Assembly (NCBI GenBank): GCA_021154985.1
Contig: JAJNQE010000021.1
Location: 1 to 47,862, forward strand
Reading direction: 5' to 3'
Length of the DNA: 47,862 nucleotides
From: Hydrogenophaga sp.
GTDB lineage: Bacteria > Pseudomonadota > Gammaproteobacteria > Burkholderiales > Burkholderiaceae_C
Part shown: positions 30,166-39,165 of the stretch, piece by piece
How positions within the stretch are numbered: the stretch's first letter is position 1
Layout: every line of letters begins with the position of its first letter
Notes under the pieces: model-generated
What the model was told of the DNA's origin: nothing
Seen by the model: only the letters and a program-made list of their open reading frames with translations
Database searches by the model: none
Translations under genes and position numbers: made by a program

Positions 30166-30253
30166 GCTAAGCCCACCGCCACTTCATTCAAGGAGTGGCT
30201 CCCGCAACGACATCGTTTGATGTGGGTTGCGGCAGAAACACAAGGACATCAAC

Positions 30254-30877
30254 GTGGCACGTTACCTCGGCCCCAAGGCCAAACTTTCCCGCCGTGAAGG
30301 CTCCGACCTGTTGCTCAAGAGTGCTCGCCGCTCGATCAGCGACAAGGCCAAATTCGACTCCAAGCCCGGCCAGCACGGTCGTACTTCGGGTCAGCGCACA
30401 TCCGACTTCGGCGTGCAATTGCGCGAGAAGCAGAAAGTCAAGCGCACCTACGGCGTGCTCGAGCGCCAGTTCCGCCGCTACTTCGCAGAGGCTGATCGCC
30501 GTCGCGGCAACACCGGCGCGAACCTGTTGTTCCTGCTGGAAGCTCGTCTGGACAACGTCGTGTTCCGTATGGGATTCGCCTCCACCCGAGCCGAAGCCCG
30601 TCAGATCGTCTCGCACAAAGCGATCCTGGTGAATGGCAAGTCGGTCAACATCCCTTCGTACTCCGTCAAGGCGGGTGACGTCATCGCCGTTCGCGAGAAA
30701 TCGAAAAAGCAGGGCCGTGTGCTCGAAGCCATGGAACTGGCCAAGCAGATCGGTTTTCCCGCTTGGGTGGACGTGTCGGTGGAGAAGGTTGAAGGCGTGT
30801 TCAAGAAGTCGCCGGACCGCGACGAGTTCGCCTCTGACGTCAACGAATCGTTGATCGTCGAACTGTATTCCCGTTAA
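30254..30877 (+). CDS. rpsD: 30S ribosomal protein S4
   Basis: The start is GTG at 30254 with AAGGA upstream, giving 207 residues (MARYLGPKAKLSRREGSDL). The S4 RNA-binding domain (RLDNVVFRMGFASTRAEARQIVSHKAILVNG) is intact. S4 is a primary 16S binder and in E. coli is the translational repressor of the alpha operon. That makes the hairpins immediately upstream candidates for autoregulation. Confidence 0.97.
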   Translation: MARYLGPKAKLSRREGSDLLLKSARRSISDKAKFDSKPGQHGRTSGQRTSDFGVQLREKQKVKRTYGVLERQFRRYFAEADRRRGNTGANLLFLLEARLDNVVFRMGFASTRAEARQIVSHKAILVNGKSVNIPSYSVKAGDVIAVREKSKKQGRVLEAMELAKQIGFPAWVDVSVEKVEGVFKKSPDRDEFASDVNESLIVELYSR

Positions 30878-30971
30878 TTTCGTTCCCGGCAGGCGCCCTT
30901 GCGGGCGCGGCCGGGCCATGCTCCATCTGCCTTATCGGTGTAACGAGCCGAGGGTACTGAAGGAAGTTTGA

Positions 30972-31955
30972 ATGCTGAACAATCTGCTGAAGCCCAAAAC
31001 CATCAACGTCGAGCAAGTCTCGGCCAACAAAGCCAAAGTCACGCTGGAGCCGTTCGAGCGCGGTTATGGTCACACACTGGGCAACGCGTTGCGCCGGGTT
31101 TTGCTGTCTTCCATGACCGGCCACGCGCCGACCGAAGTCACCATCGCTGGTGTGGTGCACGAGTACTCTTCGATCGACGGCGTTCAAGAAGACGTGGTCA
31201 ACATGCTCTTGAACCTCAAGGGCGTGGTGTTCAAGCTCCACAACCGCGACGAAGTCACGTTGAGCCTGCGCAAAGACGGTGAAGGTCTTGTGACCGCCGC
31301 CGACATCCAGACCCCGCATGACGTCGAAATCGTGAATCCCGGCCACGTGATTGCCACGCTGTCCGCCGGCGCCAAGCTCGACATGCAGATCAAGGTCGAA
31401 AAAGGCCGCGGATATGTGCCGGGCAGCCTGCGTCGCAACGACGACCAAGCCCGCTCCATCGGCCGCATCGTGCTGGACGCTTCGTTCTCGCCCGTCAAGC
31501 GCGTGAGCTACACGGTTGAGAGCGCCCGCGTTGAGCAGCGCACCGATCTGGACAAACTGGTTCTCGAAATCGAGACCAACGGCTCCATTGGTCCTGAGGA
31601 AGCGGTTCGCGCATCGGCCAAGATTCTGGTTGAACAACTGGCTGTGTTCGCGCAGCTCGAAGGCGCCGAACTCAACTTCGAAGCACCCGCGCAGCGCAGC
31701 TCGCAGCAGTTCGATCCGATCCTGCTGCGCCCTGTCGACGAACTCGAACTCACGGTGCGTTCGGCCAACTGCCTGAAGGCCGAAAACATCTACTACATCG
31801 GTGACCTGATCCAGCGCACCGAGAACGAGCTGCTCAAGACCCCCAACCTGGGTCGCAAGTCGCTCAATGAAATCAAGGAAGTGCTCGCTTCGCGCGGTCT
31901 GACCTTGGGCATGAAGCTTGAAAACTGGCCACCGGCTGGTTTGGACAAGCACTGA
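30972..31955 (+). CDS. rpoA: RNA polymerase alpha subunit
   Basis: 327 residues. The N-domain (ERGYGHTLGNALRRVLLSSM) drives dimerisation and assembly. A flexible linker near residue 235-245 leads to the C-domain (LELTVRSANCLKAENIYYIGDL...LGRKSLNEIKEVLASRGL) that binds UP elements and activators. A G+C-rich hairpin (GGCGCCC TTGC GGGCGC-type) lies in the 94-base gap after rpsD. Confidence 0.98.
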   Translation: MLNNLLKPKTINVEQVSANKAKVTLEPFERGYGHTLGNALRRVLLSSMTGHAPTEVTIAGVVHEYSSIDGVQEDVVNMLLNLKGVVFKLHNRDEVTLSLRKDGEGLVTAADIQTPHDVEIVNPGHVIATLSAGAKLDMQIKVEKGRGYVPGSLRRNDDQARSIGRIVLDASFSPVKRVSYTVESARVEQRTDLDKLVLEIETNGSIGPEEAVRASAKILVEQLAVFAQLEGAELNFEAPAQRSSQQFDPILLRPVDELELTVRSANCLKAENIYYIGDLIQRTENELLKTPNLGRKSLNEIKEVLASRGLTLGMKLENWPPAGLDKH

Positions 31956-32040
31956 AATTCCGCAAGCTGGCGCAAGCCGGCCACGGACGAACCCGCAGTA
32001 CCTGACACGGCTGCGGGCAAAACAACTGAAAGGATGAAAA

Positions 32041-32436
32041 ATGCGTCACGGACACGGACTTAGAAAACTCAACCGCACCAGCGAGCACCGCTTGGCGATG
32101 CTTCGCAACATGATGAACTCGCTGCTCACGCACGAAGCCATCAAGACCACGGTGCCCAAGGCCAAAGAGCTGCGCCGCGTGGTGGAACCCATGATCACGT
32201 TGGCCAAAGTGGCCACTGTGGCCAACCGCCGCTTGGCATTTGACCGCCTGCGCGACCGTGATGTGGTTGTGAAGCTGTTCAACGAATTGGGCCCGCGCTT
32301 TGCCGCTCGTCCCGGTGGCTACACCCGCATCCTGAAGATGGGTTACCGCGTGGGCGACAACGCCCCGATGGCACTCGTCGAGTTGGTCGACCGCGCAGAA
32401 GATGCTGCGCCGGCCGCAGACGCTGACAAAGCGTGA
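32041..32436 (+). CDS. rplQ: 50S ribosomal protein L17
   Basis: 131 residues, MRHGHGLRKLNRTSEHRLAMLRNM, full length with an Ala/Asp-rich tail. It sits near the peptide tunnel exit. AAAGGATG precedes the ATG. It is the last protein gene of the operon, and its stop is 17 bases before the tRNA. Confidence 0.98.
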   Translation: MRHGHGLRKLNRTSEHRLAMLRNMMNSLLTHEAIKTTVPKAKELRRVVEPMITLAKVATVANRRLAFDRLRDRDVVVKLFNELGPRFAARPGGYTRILKMGYRVGDNAPMALVELVDRAEDAAPAADADKA

Positions 32437-32453
32437 TAGAATCAAAGGCTTGA

Positions 32454-32530
<77 letters not shown>

Positions 32531-32558
32531 ACCAAATCAAGCACTTGCTTGTCACTGA

Positions 32559-32583
32559 AGCCCTCGGAAACGAGGGCTTTTTT
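32559..32583 (+). terminator. Intrinsic terminator after the tRNA
   Basis: AGCCCTCG (32559-32566) pairs with CGAGGGCT (32571-32578) around a GAAA tetraloop and is followed by a T run. It ends the ribosomal-protein/tRNA transcription unit. Confidence 0.93.
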
Positions 32584-32826
32584 GTTGGTGTCGAGGCTTG
32601 TGACGATGTCTGTGCCGTCAGAGAAGCCGAAGGGTGGCATCAAGACCATTGGGCAACTTGGCGATCTCCTCGTTCCATTCTTTTCCCTGACGCTGCCCAC
32701 GCAGATACCACACCTTCAAGGGTAGATCGACCTGTGCCGCGAAGCATGGGCCAAGGGGAGGCGCACAAGATGCGTACCGAGACGAGGCTCTCGGAGTCAT
32801 GAAATGGGGCCAAAACCGAACTCGGC

Positions 32827-33813
32827 TTACTGAGCCCTCGCGCCGGTGGATGCGGCCACCGTCTTCCAGCGCTGCCAGTCCTTTTGCACCATGCTGGCAA
32901 ACGCCGGACCACTGAGGTAATTCACCTCGGCGCCCCGCTGCCACATGAGGCCACGCAGACGGGTTGACTCTGTCACCACCTTCACGTCTTGTGCCACCTG
33001 CTGCACGATTTCGGTGGGCGTGCCCACGGGGGCAAAAAAACCATACCACTGGTCCACCGCGAAGCCCGGGAACCCGCTCTGCGCCACTGTAGGCACATCG
33101 GCCAGCAGAGTGGTTCGTTGCGGACCGGTGACTGCCAGTGCGCGCAGCTTGCCTCCTTCCACCAGCGGAAGACCCGACACGATGATGTCGATCATGAAAT
33201 TGGTGCGTCCGGCCACCAGGTCGGGCAGAGCCTGCGCACTGCCGCGGTACGGCACGTGCATCACCTGCACCTTGGCCTGTGACAACAACCATTCGGTGGT
33301 GAGGTGCGGCAGCGAGCCAGCACCGTTGGATGCATACGAGAGCTTGCCAGGGTTGGCCTTGGCAAACGCCAGCAGATCGCTCAGCGTCTTGAAAGGCGAA
33401 TCGGTGGGCACCAGCACCACCAAAGGTGAACTGGCAAAGCCGGTGATGGGGATCAGGTCGGTCAGGGGGTCGTAGCCCAGATTGGGGTAAATGTGCGGAG
33501 CGATGCTCACACCTGCCGGGATGCCCATGACGATGGTGTAGCCGTCGGGCGCGCTCTTGGCCCCGATCTGCGTGCCGATGGTGGAGCCCGCGCCCGATCT
33601 GTTGTCGAAGACCACAGGCTGGTTCCAGCGTTCGGCGAGAGCCTGACCCACCGCGCGTGCCGCGTAGTCGGTCGCGCCGCCGGCCGGGAAAGGAATCACC
33701 AGACGCACTGGCTTGCCAGGGTAGCTGGCGGCGCGCGAGATCAGGGCAGGTGCGAGCGCGGTGAAGGTCACGGCTTGCATCAATCGACGGCGGCGGGGGT
33801 TCAAGAGGATCAT
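32827..33813 (-). CDS. Bug-family (tripartite tricarboxylate type) solute-binding protein
   Basis: The start is the ATG complementary to 33811-33813, with AGGAG upstream, giving 328 residues; the open frame extends far upstream only by chance. The N-terminus NPRRRRLMQAVTFTALAPALISRA is a twin-arginine-like signal. The mature protein begins with the Bug hallmark YPGKPVRLVIPFPAGGATD and contains PDGYTIVMG and ASNGAGSLPHLTTEWL. No TctA/TctB membrane genes are adjacent, so it is an orphan binding protein, as is common in this family. It is divergent from the BMP-type importer. Confidence 0.92.
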   Translation of the reverse strand: MILLNPRRRRLMQAVTFTALAPALISRAASYPGKPVRLVIPFPAGGATDYAARAVGQALAERWNQPVVFDNRSGAGSTIGTQIGAKSAPDGYTIVMGIPAGVSIAPHIYPNLGYDPLTDLIPITGFASSPLVVLVPTDSPFKTLSDLLAFAKANPGKLSYASNGAGSLPHLTTEWLLSQAKVQVMHVPYRGSAQALPDLVAGRTNFMIDIIVSGLPLVEGGKLRALAVTGPQRTTLLADVPTVAQSGFPGFAVDQWYGFFAPVGTPTEIVQQVAQDVKVVTESTRLRGLMWQRGAEVNYLSGPAFASMVQKDWQRWKTVAASTGARAQ

Positions 33814-34212
33814 GGTGGCTCCTGTTGGTGCATTGCGGGAATGTGCGTTGCAGGGGCTTTGCTGCAAGGCGTGTGCCATGGCGCTAAGGTTCCCGATGCC
33901 GGTCGCGCGGGCACCCAGGTGGTCCGTGAGGCTGTGTGTGGTGCGGCTCATGCACCTCGCATGGGCGCGTGCGTGCCCGGCGCACTGCGCCTGTGCCCGA
34001 CGGGCGGTCGCCAGCTTCAGCCTGCGACTCCGCGATACCTGTTTTCTGGAAACACGACGCCCGTGAAAAGACGAGCGAGGGCGGGCCAGATTGATCGGTG
34101 GCACGTCGATTGCTTTAAGTGCATCGTCTTGAATACAAGATGGTGTTAATTCAGAAGCCATCCCGCCCAGGACCACCGACCACCAACCAACGGAATTGAA
34201 AAGAGGCCCATC
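33814..34212. other. Divergent regulatory region without a gene
   Basis: About 400 bases between the Bug protein and the BMP importer operon. The only structured element I see is the palindrome at 34127-34140. A weak promoter for the plus strand is TTGCTT (34110-34115) with AATACA (34132-34137), which overlaps that palindrome. Chance open frames on both strands have no recognisable product. Confidence 0.5.
34127..34140. promoter_or_regulatory. Candidate GntR/FCD operator upstream of the BMP importer operon
   Basis: TCTTG-AATA-CAAGA, a perfect 5-bp-arm palindrome followed by TGG. It contains the TNGNNNNACNA-like core bound by FadR-subfamily GntR repressors and shares its arms with the site at 46890-46909. 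It overlaps a possible -10 box, which suits repression. Confidence 0.6.
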
Positions 34213-35331
34213 ATGGACAAGGCAATGTGGAATCGTCGCGACTGGATTCTGGGCTCGGGCGCCATGGGCGCCGGGCTCGTGCTGAGCGGCTTGCCAATGG
34301 CGGCGCACGCGCAAGCGCCCATCACTGTGGGCTTCCTGTACGTGGGTCCGCGCGACGACTACGGCTACAACCAGGCCCACGCCGAATCGGCCGCTGTGCT
34401 CAAAAAGATGCCCGGTGTGAAGGTGGTGGAAGAGGAGAGCGTGCCCGAGACGCAGGCCGTGCAGCGCAGCATGCAGGGCATGATTTCGCAGGACGGCGCC
34501 ACGCTGCTGTTCCCCACGTCGTTCGGCTACTTCGATCCGCACATCTTGGCGGTGGCCCCGAAGAATCCCAAGGTTCGCTTTGCTCACTGTGGCGGCCTGT
34601 GGACCGCCGGCAAACACCCGGCCAATGCGGCGAGCTACTTCGGCTATATCGAGGAGGCCCAGTACCTCAATGGTGTGGTGGCGGGCCACATGAGCAAGAG
34701 CAAGAAGCTCGGCTTCATCGCCGCCAAACCCATTCCCCAGGTGCTGCGCAACATCAACGCTTTCACCATGGGCGCGCGTTCGGTGGATCCGAGCATCACC
34801 ACCACCGTGATCTTCACGGGAGACTGGTCGCTGCCGGTGAAAGAGGCCGAAGCCACCAGCAGCCTGGCCGACCAGGGCGTGGATGTGTTCACCATGCACG
34901 TGGACTCACCCAAGGTGATTGTGGAGACCGCTGCGCGCCGCGGCAAGATGGTCTGCGGGTACCACGCCGATCAGTCGAAGCTGACCCCCCAGGCCTACTT
35001 GACCGGTGCCGAGTGGAACTGGGTGACGCCAGTGACCACCATGATCGACGCTGCCCGCACCGGCAAGCCGCATCCCAACTTTGTGCGCGGTGGGCTGCGC
35101 GACGGCTTCGTGAAAACCTCGGCCTACGGTCCCGCCGTGAGCGAGCCGGCGCGCAAGCAGGCCGACGCGATCAAGGCCCGCATGCTCAAGGGCGATTTCG
35201 ACATCTTCGCTGGCGAGGTCAAGGACAACACCGGCAAGGTGGTGGTGCCCAAGGGCAAGGTCTTCAAGCAAACCGCGATCGAGCTGGAGTCGATGAACTA
35301 CCTGGTCGAAGGGGTGGTTGGCAAAGTCTGA
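34213..35331 (+). CDS. BMP-family ABC transporter substrate-binding protein
   Basis: 372 residues of the basic-membrane-protein family, whose importers take up nucleosides, nucleobases and related compounds. The N-terminus NRRDWILGSGAMGAGLVLSGLPMAAHAQA is a twin-arginine-type signal rather than a lipobox. The mature body begins ITVGFLYVGPRDDYGYNQAH and contains EAQYLNGVVAGHMSKSKKLGF and GDWSLPVKEAEATSSLADQGVDVF. It is first in the seven-gene plus-strand operon. The substrate is inferred only from the downstream amidohydrolases. Confidence 0.9.
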   Translation: MDKAMWNRRDWILGSGAMGAGLVLSGLPMAAHAQAPITVGFLYVGPRDDYGYNQAHAESAAVLKKMPGVKVVEEESVPETQAVQRSMQGMISQDGATLLFPTSFGYFDPHILAVAPKNPKVRFAHCGGLWTAGKHPANAASYFGYIEEAQYLNGVVAGHMSKSKKLGFIAAKPIPQVLRNINAFTMGARSVDPSITTTVIFTGDWSLPVKEAEATSSLADQGVDVFTMHVDSPKVIVETAARRGKMVCGYHADQSKLTPQAYLTGAEWNWVTPVTTMIDAARTGKPHPNFVRGGLRDGFVKTSAYGPAVSEPARKQADAIKARMLKGDFDIFAGEVKDNTGKVVVPKGKVFKQTAIELESMNYLVEGVVGKV

Positions 35332-35356
35332 CGAACCACGTCCCGCTGGCCCTGCC

Positions 35357-36439
35357 ATGACGAGCCGTTTCACCGACACCGCAGAGGCCGTGCTGCTGCC
35401 GGTGCTCGCCATCGCGGGTGCCTTGCTGTTGTTCGGCCTGTTCGTGGCGCTGGCGGGGTTCGATCCGCTGGAGGTCTGGCGGCTGCTGTTCTTCGGCGCC
35501 TTCGGTGATGCGTTCTCGTTGCAGAACACCTTGCAACGCGCCGCGCCCTTGATGCTCACTGCGCTGTGCGTGGCCCTGCCCGCGCGAGCCGGTCTCACGA
35601 TCATTGGTGGCGAAGGTGCGCTCATCGTCGGGGCGTTGGCCTGTGCCGGTCTTCCCTATGTCTGGGCTGTGCCTGCAGGTGTGGTCGGCACCACCAGCCT
35701 GATGCTGGCCGCTGCGCTCGGCGGTGCTGCGTGGATCGCGTTGGCGGGTTGGTTGCGCCAATACCGGGGCGTGAACGAAACCATCAGCAGCCTGCTGTTG
35801 GCCTATGTGGCGGTCAATGTGTTCAAGCACCTGGTTGAGGGGCCCATGCGCGACCCGGCCAGCCTGAACAAGCCCTCGACCTTCGCGCTGCAGGAAGGCC
35901 TGCTGATCGGCCCCATCGGCAGCTATGACGTGCATTGGGGCCTGGTCTGGGGCGTGCTGTGTTGCGTTCTGGCCGCCGTCTGGCTGGGCCAGACCACGCA
36001 CGGGTTTGCCACCCGCGTGGTGGGCGGCAATGTGCGTGCTGCAGGCCTGGTCGGTTTGCCCGCGGGCAGGCTGGTCATCACGGCCTGCGCGCTCGGCGGC
36101 GCGGCGGCGGGTTTGGCAGGCGGGATCGAGATTGCAGCCGTGCACACGGCGGCCAATGCCTCGGTGATTGCCGGGTTGGGGTACACCGGTATCCTGGTGA
36201 GCTTCGCCGCGCGCCACCATCCGCTGGCCATCATCCCGGTGGCCATCGTGCTGGGCGGATTTGGTGCGGCGGGCAGCTTGCTGCAGCGCCGCCTGGGCTT
36301 GCCCGATGCCTCTGTGCAGGTGCTGCTGGGCTTCGTGTTTGTGCTCATTCTCTCGGCCGAAGCCGCGCGTGGACGCATCCGCTGGACCGCGTTCACGCTG
36401 GCGCCGGCCCAGCCCGCTTCAAGTAAAGGAGTCGCCTGA
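35357..36439 (+). CDS. BMP-type ABC transporter permease 1
   Basis: The ATG at 35357 gives 360 residues with eight to ten membrane helices, branched-chain/ribose permease superfamily. NTLQRAAPLMLTALCVALPARAGLTIIGGEGALIVGALA is characteristic of the first permease of nucleoside importers. The gene starts 25 bases after the binding protein and overlaps the next permease by one base (TGATG). Confidence 0.9.
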   Translation: MTSRFTDTAEAVLLPVLAIAGALLLFGLFVALAGFDPLEVWRLLFFGAFGDAFSLQNTLQRAAPLMLTALCVALPARAGLTIIGGEGALIVGALACAGLPYVWAVPAGVVGTTSLMLAAALGGAAWIALAGWLRQYRGVNETISSLLLAYVAVNVFKHLVEGPMRDPASLNKPSTFALQEGLLIGPIGSYDVHWGLVWGVLCCVLAAVWLGQTTHGFATRVVGGNVRAAGLVGLPAGRLVITACALGGAAAGLAGGIEIAAVHTAANASVIAGLGYTGILVSFAARHHPLAIIPVAIVLGGFGAAGSLLQRRLGLPDASVQVLLGFVFVLILSAEAARGRIRWTAFTLAPAQPASSKGVA

Positions 36440-37359
36440 TGGACGTGGACGCGATCGGTGCGGTGTTGCTGGCCATTCTGGGCGGTGCCATCCGGGTGGG
36501 CACGCCGTTCCTGTTTGTGAGCCTGGGCGAGTGCCTCACCGAGAAGTCGGGCCGCATCAACCTCGGGCTGGAAGGTGTGCTGGTGTTCTCGGCCATGAGC
36601 GCGTTCGGCGTGGCGTACTGGAGCGGTTCGGCCTGGCTCGGCGTGCTCGCCGGCTCCGCCAGCGGCGCGCTGCTGGCGCTCTTGCACGGTCTGGCGTGTT
36701 CCATGAAGCGCGTCAACGACATCGCCATGGGCATCGGCGTGATGATGCTGGGCATCGGCCTGGCCTTCTACCTCGGCAAGCCGCTGATCCAGCCGCAGGC
36801 GCCCACGCTGGGCTCGCTCCCGCTGGGCAACTGGAGCGATTCTCCGCAGGTGCGTGCCGCGCTCAACATCAACGCGCTGTTCCCCATCGGTATGGTGCTG
36901 GCGCTGCTCATGGCCTGGGCCTTTGCCAACACGCGCTGGGGCATGCTGGTGCGCATGGTGGGCGATTCGTCCGACGCCGCGCGGGCGCTCGGTACTTCGG
37001 TCACCTGGGTGCGCACGCTGGCCACCACCGTGGGTGGCGCCATCGCCGGCCTGGGGGGCGCGTCGCTCTCGCTCTACTACCCCGGCAGCTGGAACGAAGG
37101 CCTCTCCAGCGGCCAGGGCCTCATTGCAGTGGCGCTGGTGATCTTTGCGCGCTGGCGGCCCATGGCCTGCCTGTGGGCTGCGCTGCTGTTCGGCGGCGCA
37201 GGCGCGCTGGGCCCTGCGTTGCAGTCGGTCGGTGTCACGGGCTATTACTACCTCTTCAACGCCGTGCCTTATGTGATGACGCTGGTCATCCTCGTGGTCA
37301 CCTGCGCGCCGCAGCGTGTGCTGCGCGGCGCACCGAGCGAGCTGGGTGTGCAGCGTTGA
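36439..37359 (+). CDS. BMP-type ABC transporter permease 2
   Basis: 306 residues with about eight helices. The conserved block GTPFLFVSLGECLTEKSGRINLGLEGVLVFSAM marks the second permease of this importer class. It forms the heterodimeric channel with the preceding gene product. The ATPase gene comes three genes later. Confidence 0.9.
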   Translation: MDVDAIGAVLLAILGGAIRVGTPFLFVSLGECLTEKSGRINLGLEGVLVFSAMSAFGVAYWSGSAWLGVLAGSASGALLALLHGLACSMKRVNDIAMGIGVMMLGIGLAFYLGKPLIQPQAPTLGSLPLGNWSDSPQVRAALNINALFPIGMVLALLMAWAFANTRWGMLVRMVGDSSDAARALGTSVTWVRTLATTVGGAIAGLGGASLSLYYPGSWNEGLSSGQGLIAVALVIFARWRPMACLWAALLFGGAGALGPALQSVGVTGYYYLFNAVPYVMTLVILVVTCAPQRVLRGAPSELGVQR

Positions 37360-37387
37360 AGCATTTCCACAACTGGAGCAATTGACG

Positions 37388-38407
37388 ATGAATGGATTGA
37401 GTGGATTGAACAAGTCGCCGGGCGGCGTGGTGGTGGGCCTGGCCCAGCTGCAGCTGCCGGTGGTGGAGACGCCGGCACAGCTGGCCACGCAGACGCAGAA
37501 GATCGTGGAAATGGTGGGCAAGGCACGCCGGGGCTACGCGCACATGGACCTGATCGTGTTCCCCGAGTACGCGCTGCATGGCCTGTCGATGAGCACCGCG
37601 CCCGAGCTCATGGTGAGCATGGACGGCCCGGAAGTCGAGGCCATGCGCCAGGCCTGCATCACGCACCGCATCTGGGGCTGCTTCTCCATCATGGAAACCA
37701 ACCCTGGCGGCAACCCGTACAACACCGGGATCATCTTTGACGACCAGGGTGTGCTCAAGCTTTACTACCGCAAGTTCCACCCCTGGGTGCCGGTGGAGCC
37801 CTGGGAGCCCGGCAACATGGGCATCCCGGTGATCGAGGGTCCGCGCGGCGTCAAGCTCGCGCTCATCATCTGCCACGACGGCATGTTCCCCGAGATGGCG
37901 CGCGAGTGCGCCTACAAGGGCGCCGAACTCATGCTGCGCACCGCCGGCTACACCGCGCCCATCCGCCATGCGTGGCAGATCACCAACCAGGCCAACGCCT
38001 TCCAGAACCTCATGGCCACCGCCAGCGTGTGCCTGTGCGGCAGCGACGGCAGTTTTGACTCCATGGGCGAGGCCATGGTGTGCGACCACGAGGGCACCGT
38101 GGTCACGCAGGGAGGCGGCCGGCCCGACGAAATCATCTGCGCCGAGATCCGGCCCGACCTGATCCGAGAAGCGCGGCTGCACTGGGGCGTGGAGAACAAC
38201 CCCTACCAGTTCAGCCACCGGGGTTATGTGGCGGTGAAGGGTGGCGCGCAGGACTGTCCCTACACCTTCATGCAGGACATGGTGGCCGGTCGTTTCAAGC
38301 TCCCTTGGGAGGCCGACGTGGTGCACACCGACGGCCGCTCGTGCGGCTTCGAGCCACCCACGCGCACCTTCGTGGGCAACGTGCCCAACCTGCTTGAGAA
38401 GTCATGA
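37388..38407 (+). CDS. amiF: Formamidase (nitrilase superfamily)
   Basis: The ATG at 37388 gives 339 residues, close to the 334 of Helicobacter AmiF, with similar sequence along its length (SIMETNPGGNPYNT, KFHPWVPVEPWEPG, HRGYVAVKGGAQD). The nitrilase-fold triad is Glu60 (FPEYALHG), Lys129 (YYRKFHPW) and Cys162 (IICHDGM). AmiF hydrolyses formamide to formate and ammonia; a related short amide is possible. Its place inside an importer operon with ureide hydrolases suggests it handles an intermediate of the imported compound. Confidence 0.88.
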   Translation: MNGLSGLNKSPGGVVVGLAQLQLPVVETPAQLATQTQKIVEMVGKARRGYAHMDLIVFPEYALHGLSMSTAPELMVSMDGPEVEAMRQACITHRIWGCFSIMETNPGGNPYNTGIIFDDQGVLKLYYRKFHPWVPVEPWEPGNMGIPVIEGPRGVKLALIICHDGMFPEMARECAYKGAELMLRTAGYTAPIRHAWQITNQANAFQNLMATASVCLCGSDGSFDSMGEAMVCDHEGTVVTQGGGRPDEIICAEIRPDLIREARLHWGVENNPYQFSHRGYVAVKGGAQDCPYTFMQDMVAGRFKLPWEADVVHTDGRSCGFEPPTRTFVGNVPNLLEKS

Positions 38408-38468
38408 GCGCAGCGCCGGGCCGTTCCCAAGCAAGCTCGCACCGCAGCCTGCAAGGCGAAGGTACCCA

Positions 38469-39155
38469 GTGACCGTGTTCGCCCAGGCCCACCCCTACGC
38501 CTGGCCGTTCGACGGTGACCTGCGCGCGGCCAACACCGCGCTGGTCATCATCGACATGCAGATTGACTTTTGCGGCGTGGGCGGCTACGTGGACACCATG
38601 GGCTACGACCTCTCGCTAACGCGCGCGCCCATCGAACCCATTGGCCGCTTGCTGGCGGCCGCACGTACCGCCGGTCTGCACGTGATCCACACCCGTGAAG
38701 GCCACCGGCCTGATCTCTCGGACCTGCCGACCAACAAGCGCTGGCGCTCGCGGCAGATGGGGGCGGGCATTGGCGACGCGGGTCCGTGCGGTCGCATCCT
38801 GGTGCGCGGTGAACCCGGCTGGGAGATCATTCCCGAGCTGGCACCGCTGCCGGGCGAGCCGGTGATCGACAAGCCGGGCAAGGGCTCGTTCTACGCCACC
38901 GATCTGGAACTGATCCTGCACACGCGCGGCATCCGCAACCTGATCCTCACCGGCATCACCACCGACGTGTGTGTGCACACCACCATGCGCGAAGCCAACG
39001 ACCGGGGGTTTGAATGCGTGATGCTGTCCGACGCGACCGGGGCCACCGACCCCGGCAACCACCAGGCCGCGCTCCACATGATCCCCATGCAGGGCGGTGT
39101 GTTCGGTGCGGTGAGCGACACGGCGGCCATCGTCAAAGCCCTGCAGTCGTTGTGA
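38469..39155 (+). CDS. biuH: Isochorismatase-fold cysteine hydrolase, probable biuret amidohydrolase
   Basis: The start is GTG at 38469 with GAAGG upstream, giving 228 residues. The catalytic set is Asp29 (VIIDMQIDF), Lys135 (VIDKPGKGSF) and Cys168 (GITTDVCVHTT). All three lie seven residues before Asp36, Lys142 and Cys175 of the Rhizobium biuret hydrolase, as recalled. The long HTREGHRPDLSDLPTNKRWRS stretch also fits that family. It would release ammonia from biuret or a similar ureide. An oxidised ureide or other substrate cannot be excluded. Confidence 0.82.
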   Translation: MTVFAQAHPYAWPFDGDLRAANTALVIIDMQIDFCGVGGYVDTMGYDLSLTRAPIEPIGRLLAAARTAGLHVIHTREGHRPDLSDLPTNKRWRSRQMGAGIGDAGPCGRILVRGEPGWEIIPELAPLPGEPVIDKPGKGSFYATDLELILHTRGIRNLILTGITTDVCVHTTMREANDRGFECVMLSDATGATDPGNHQAALHMIPMQGGVFGAVSDTAAIVKALQSL

Positions 39156-39165
39156 AGGACACCCC

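Noticed and set aside
33814..34899. N-terminal extension of the Bug protein frame to 690 residues
   Set aside because: The extra part is low-complexity and antisense to the BMP binding protein; a good ribosome site and signal peptide mark the start at 33813.
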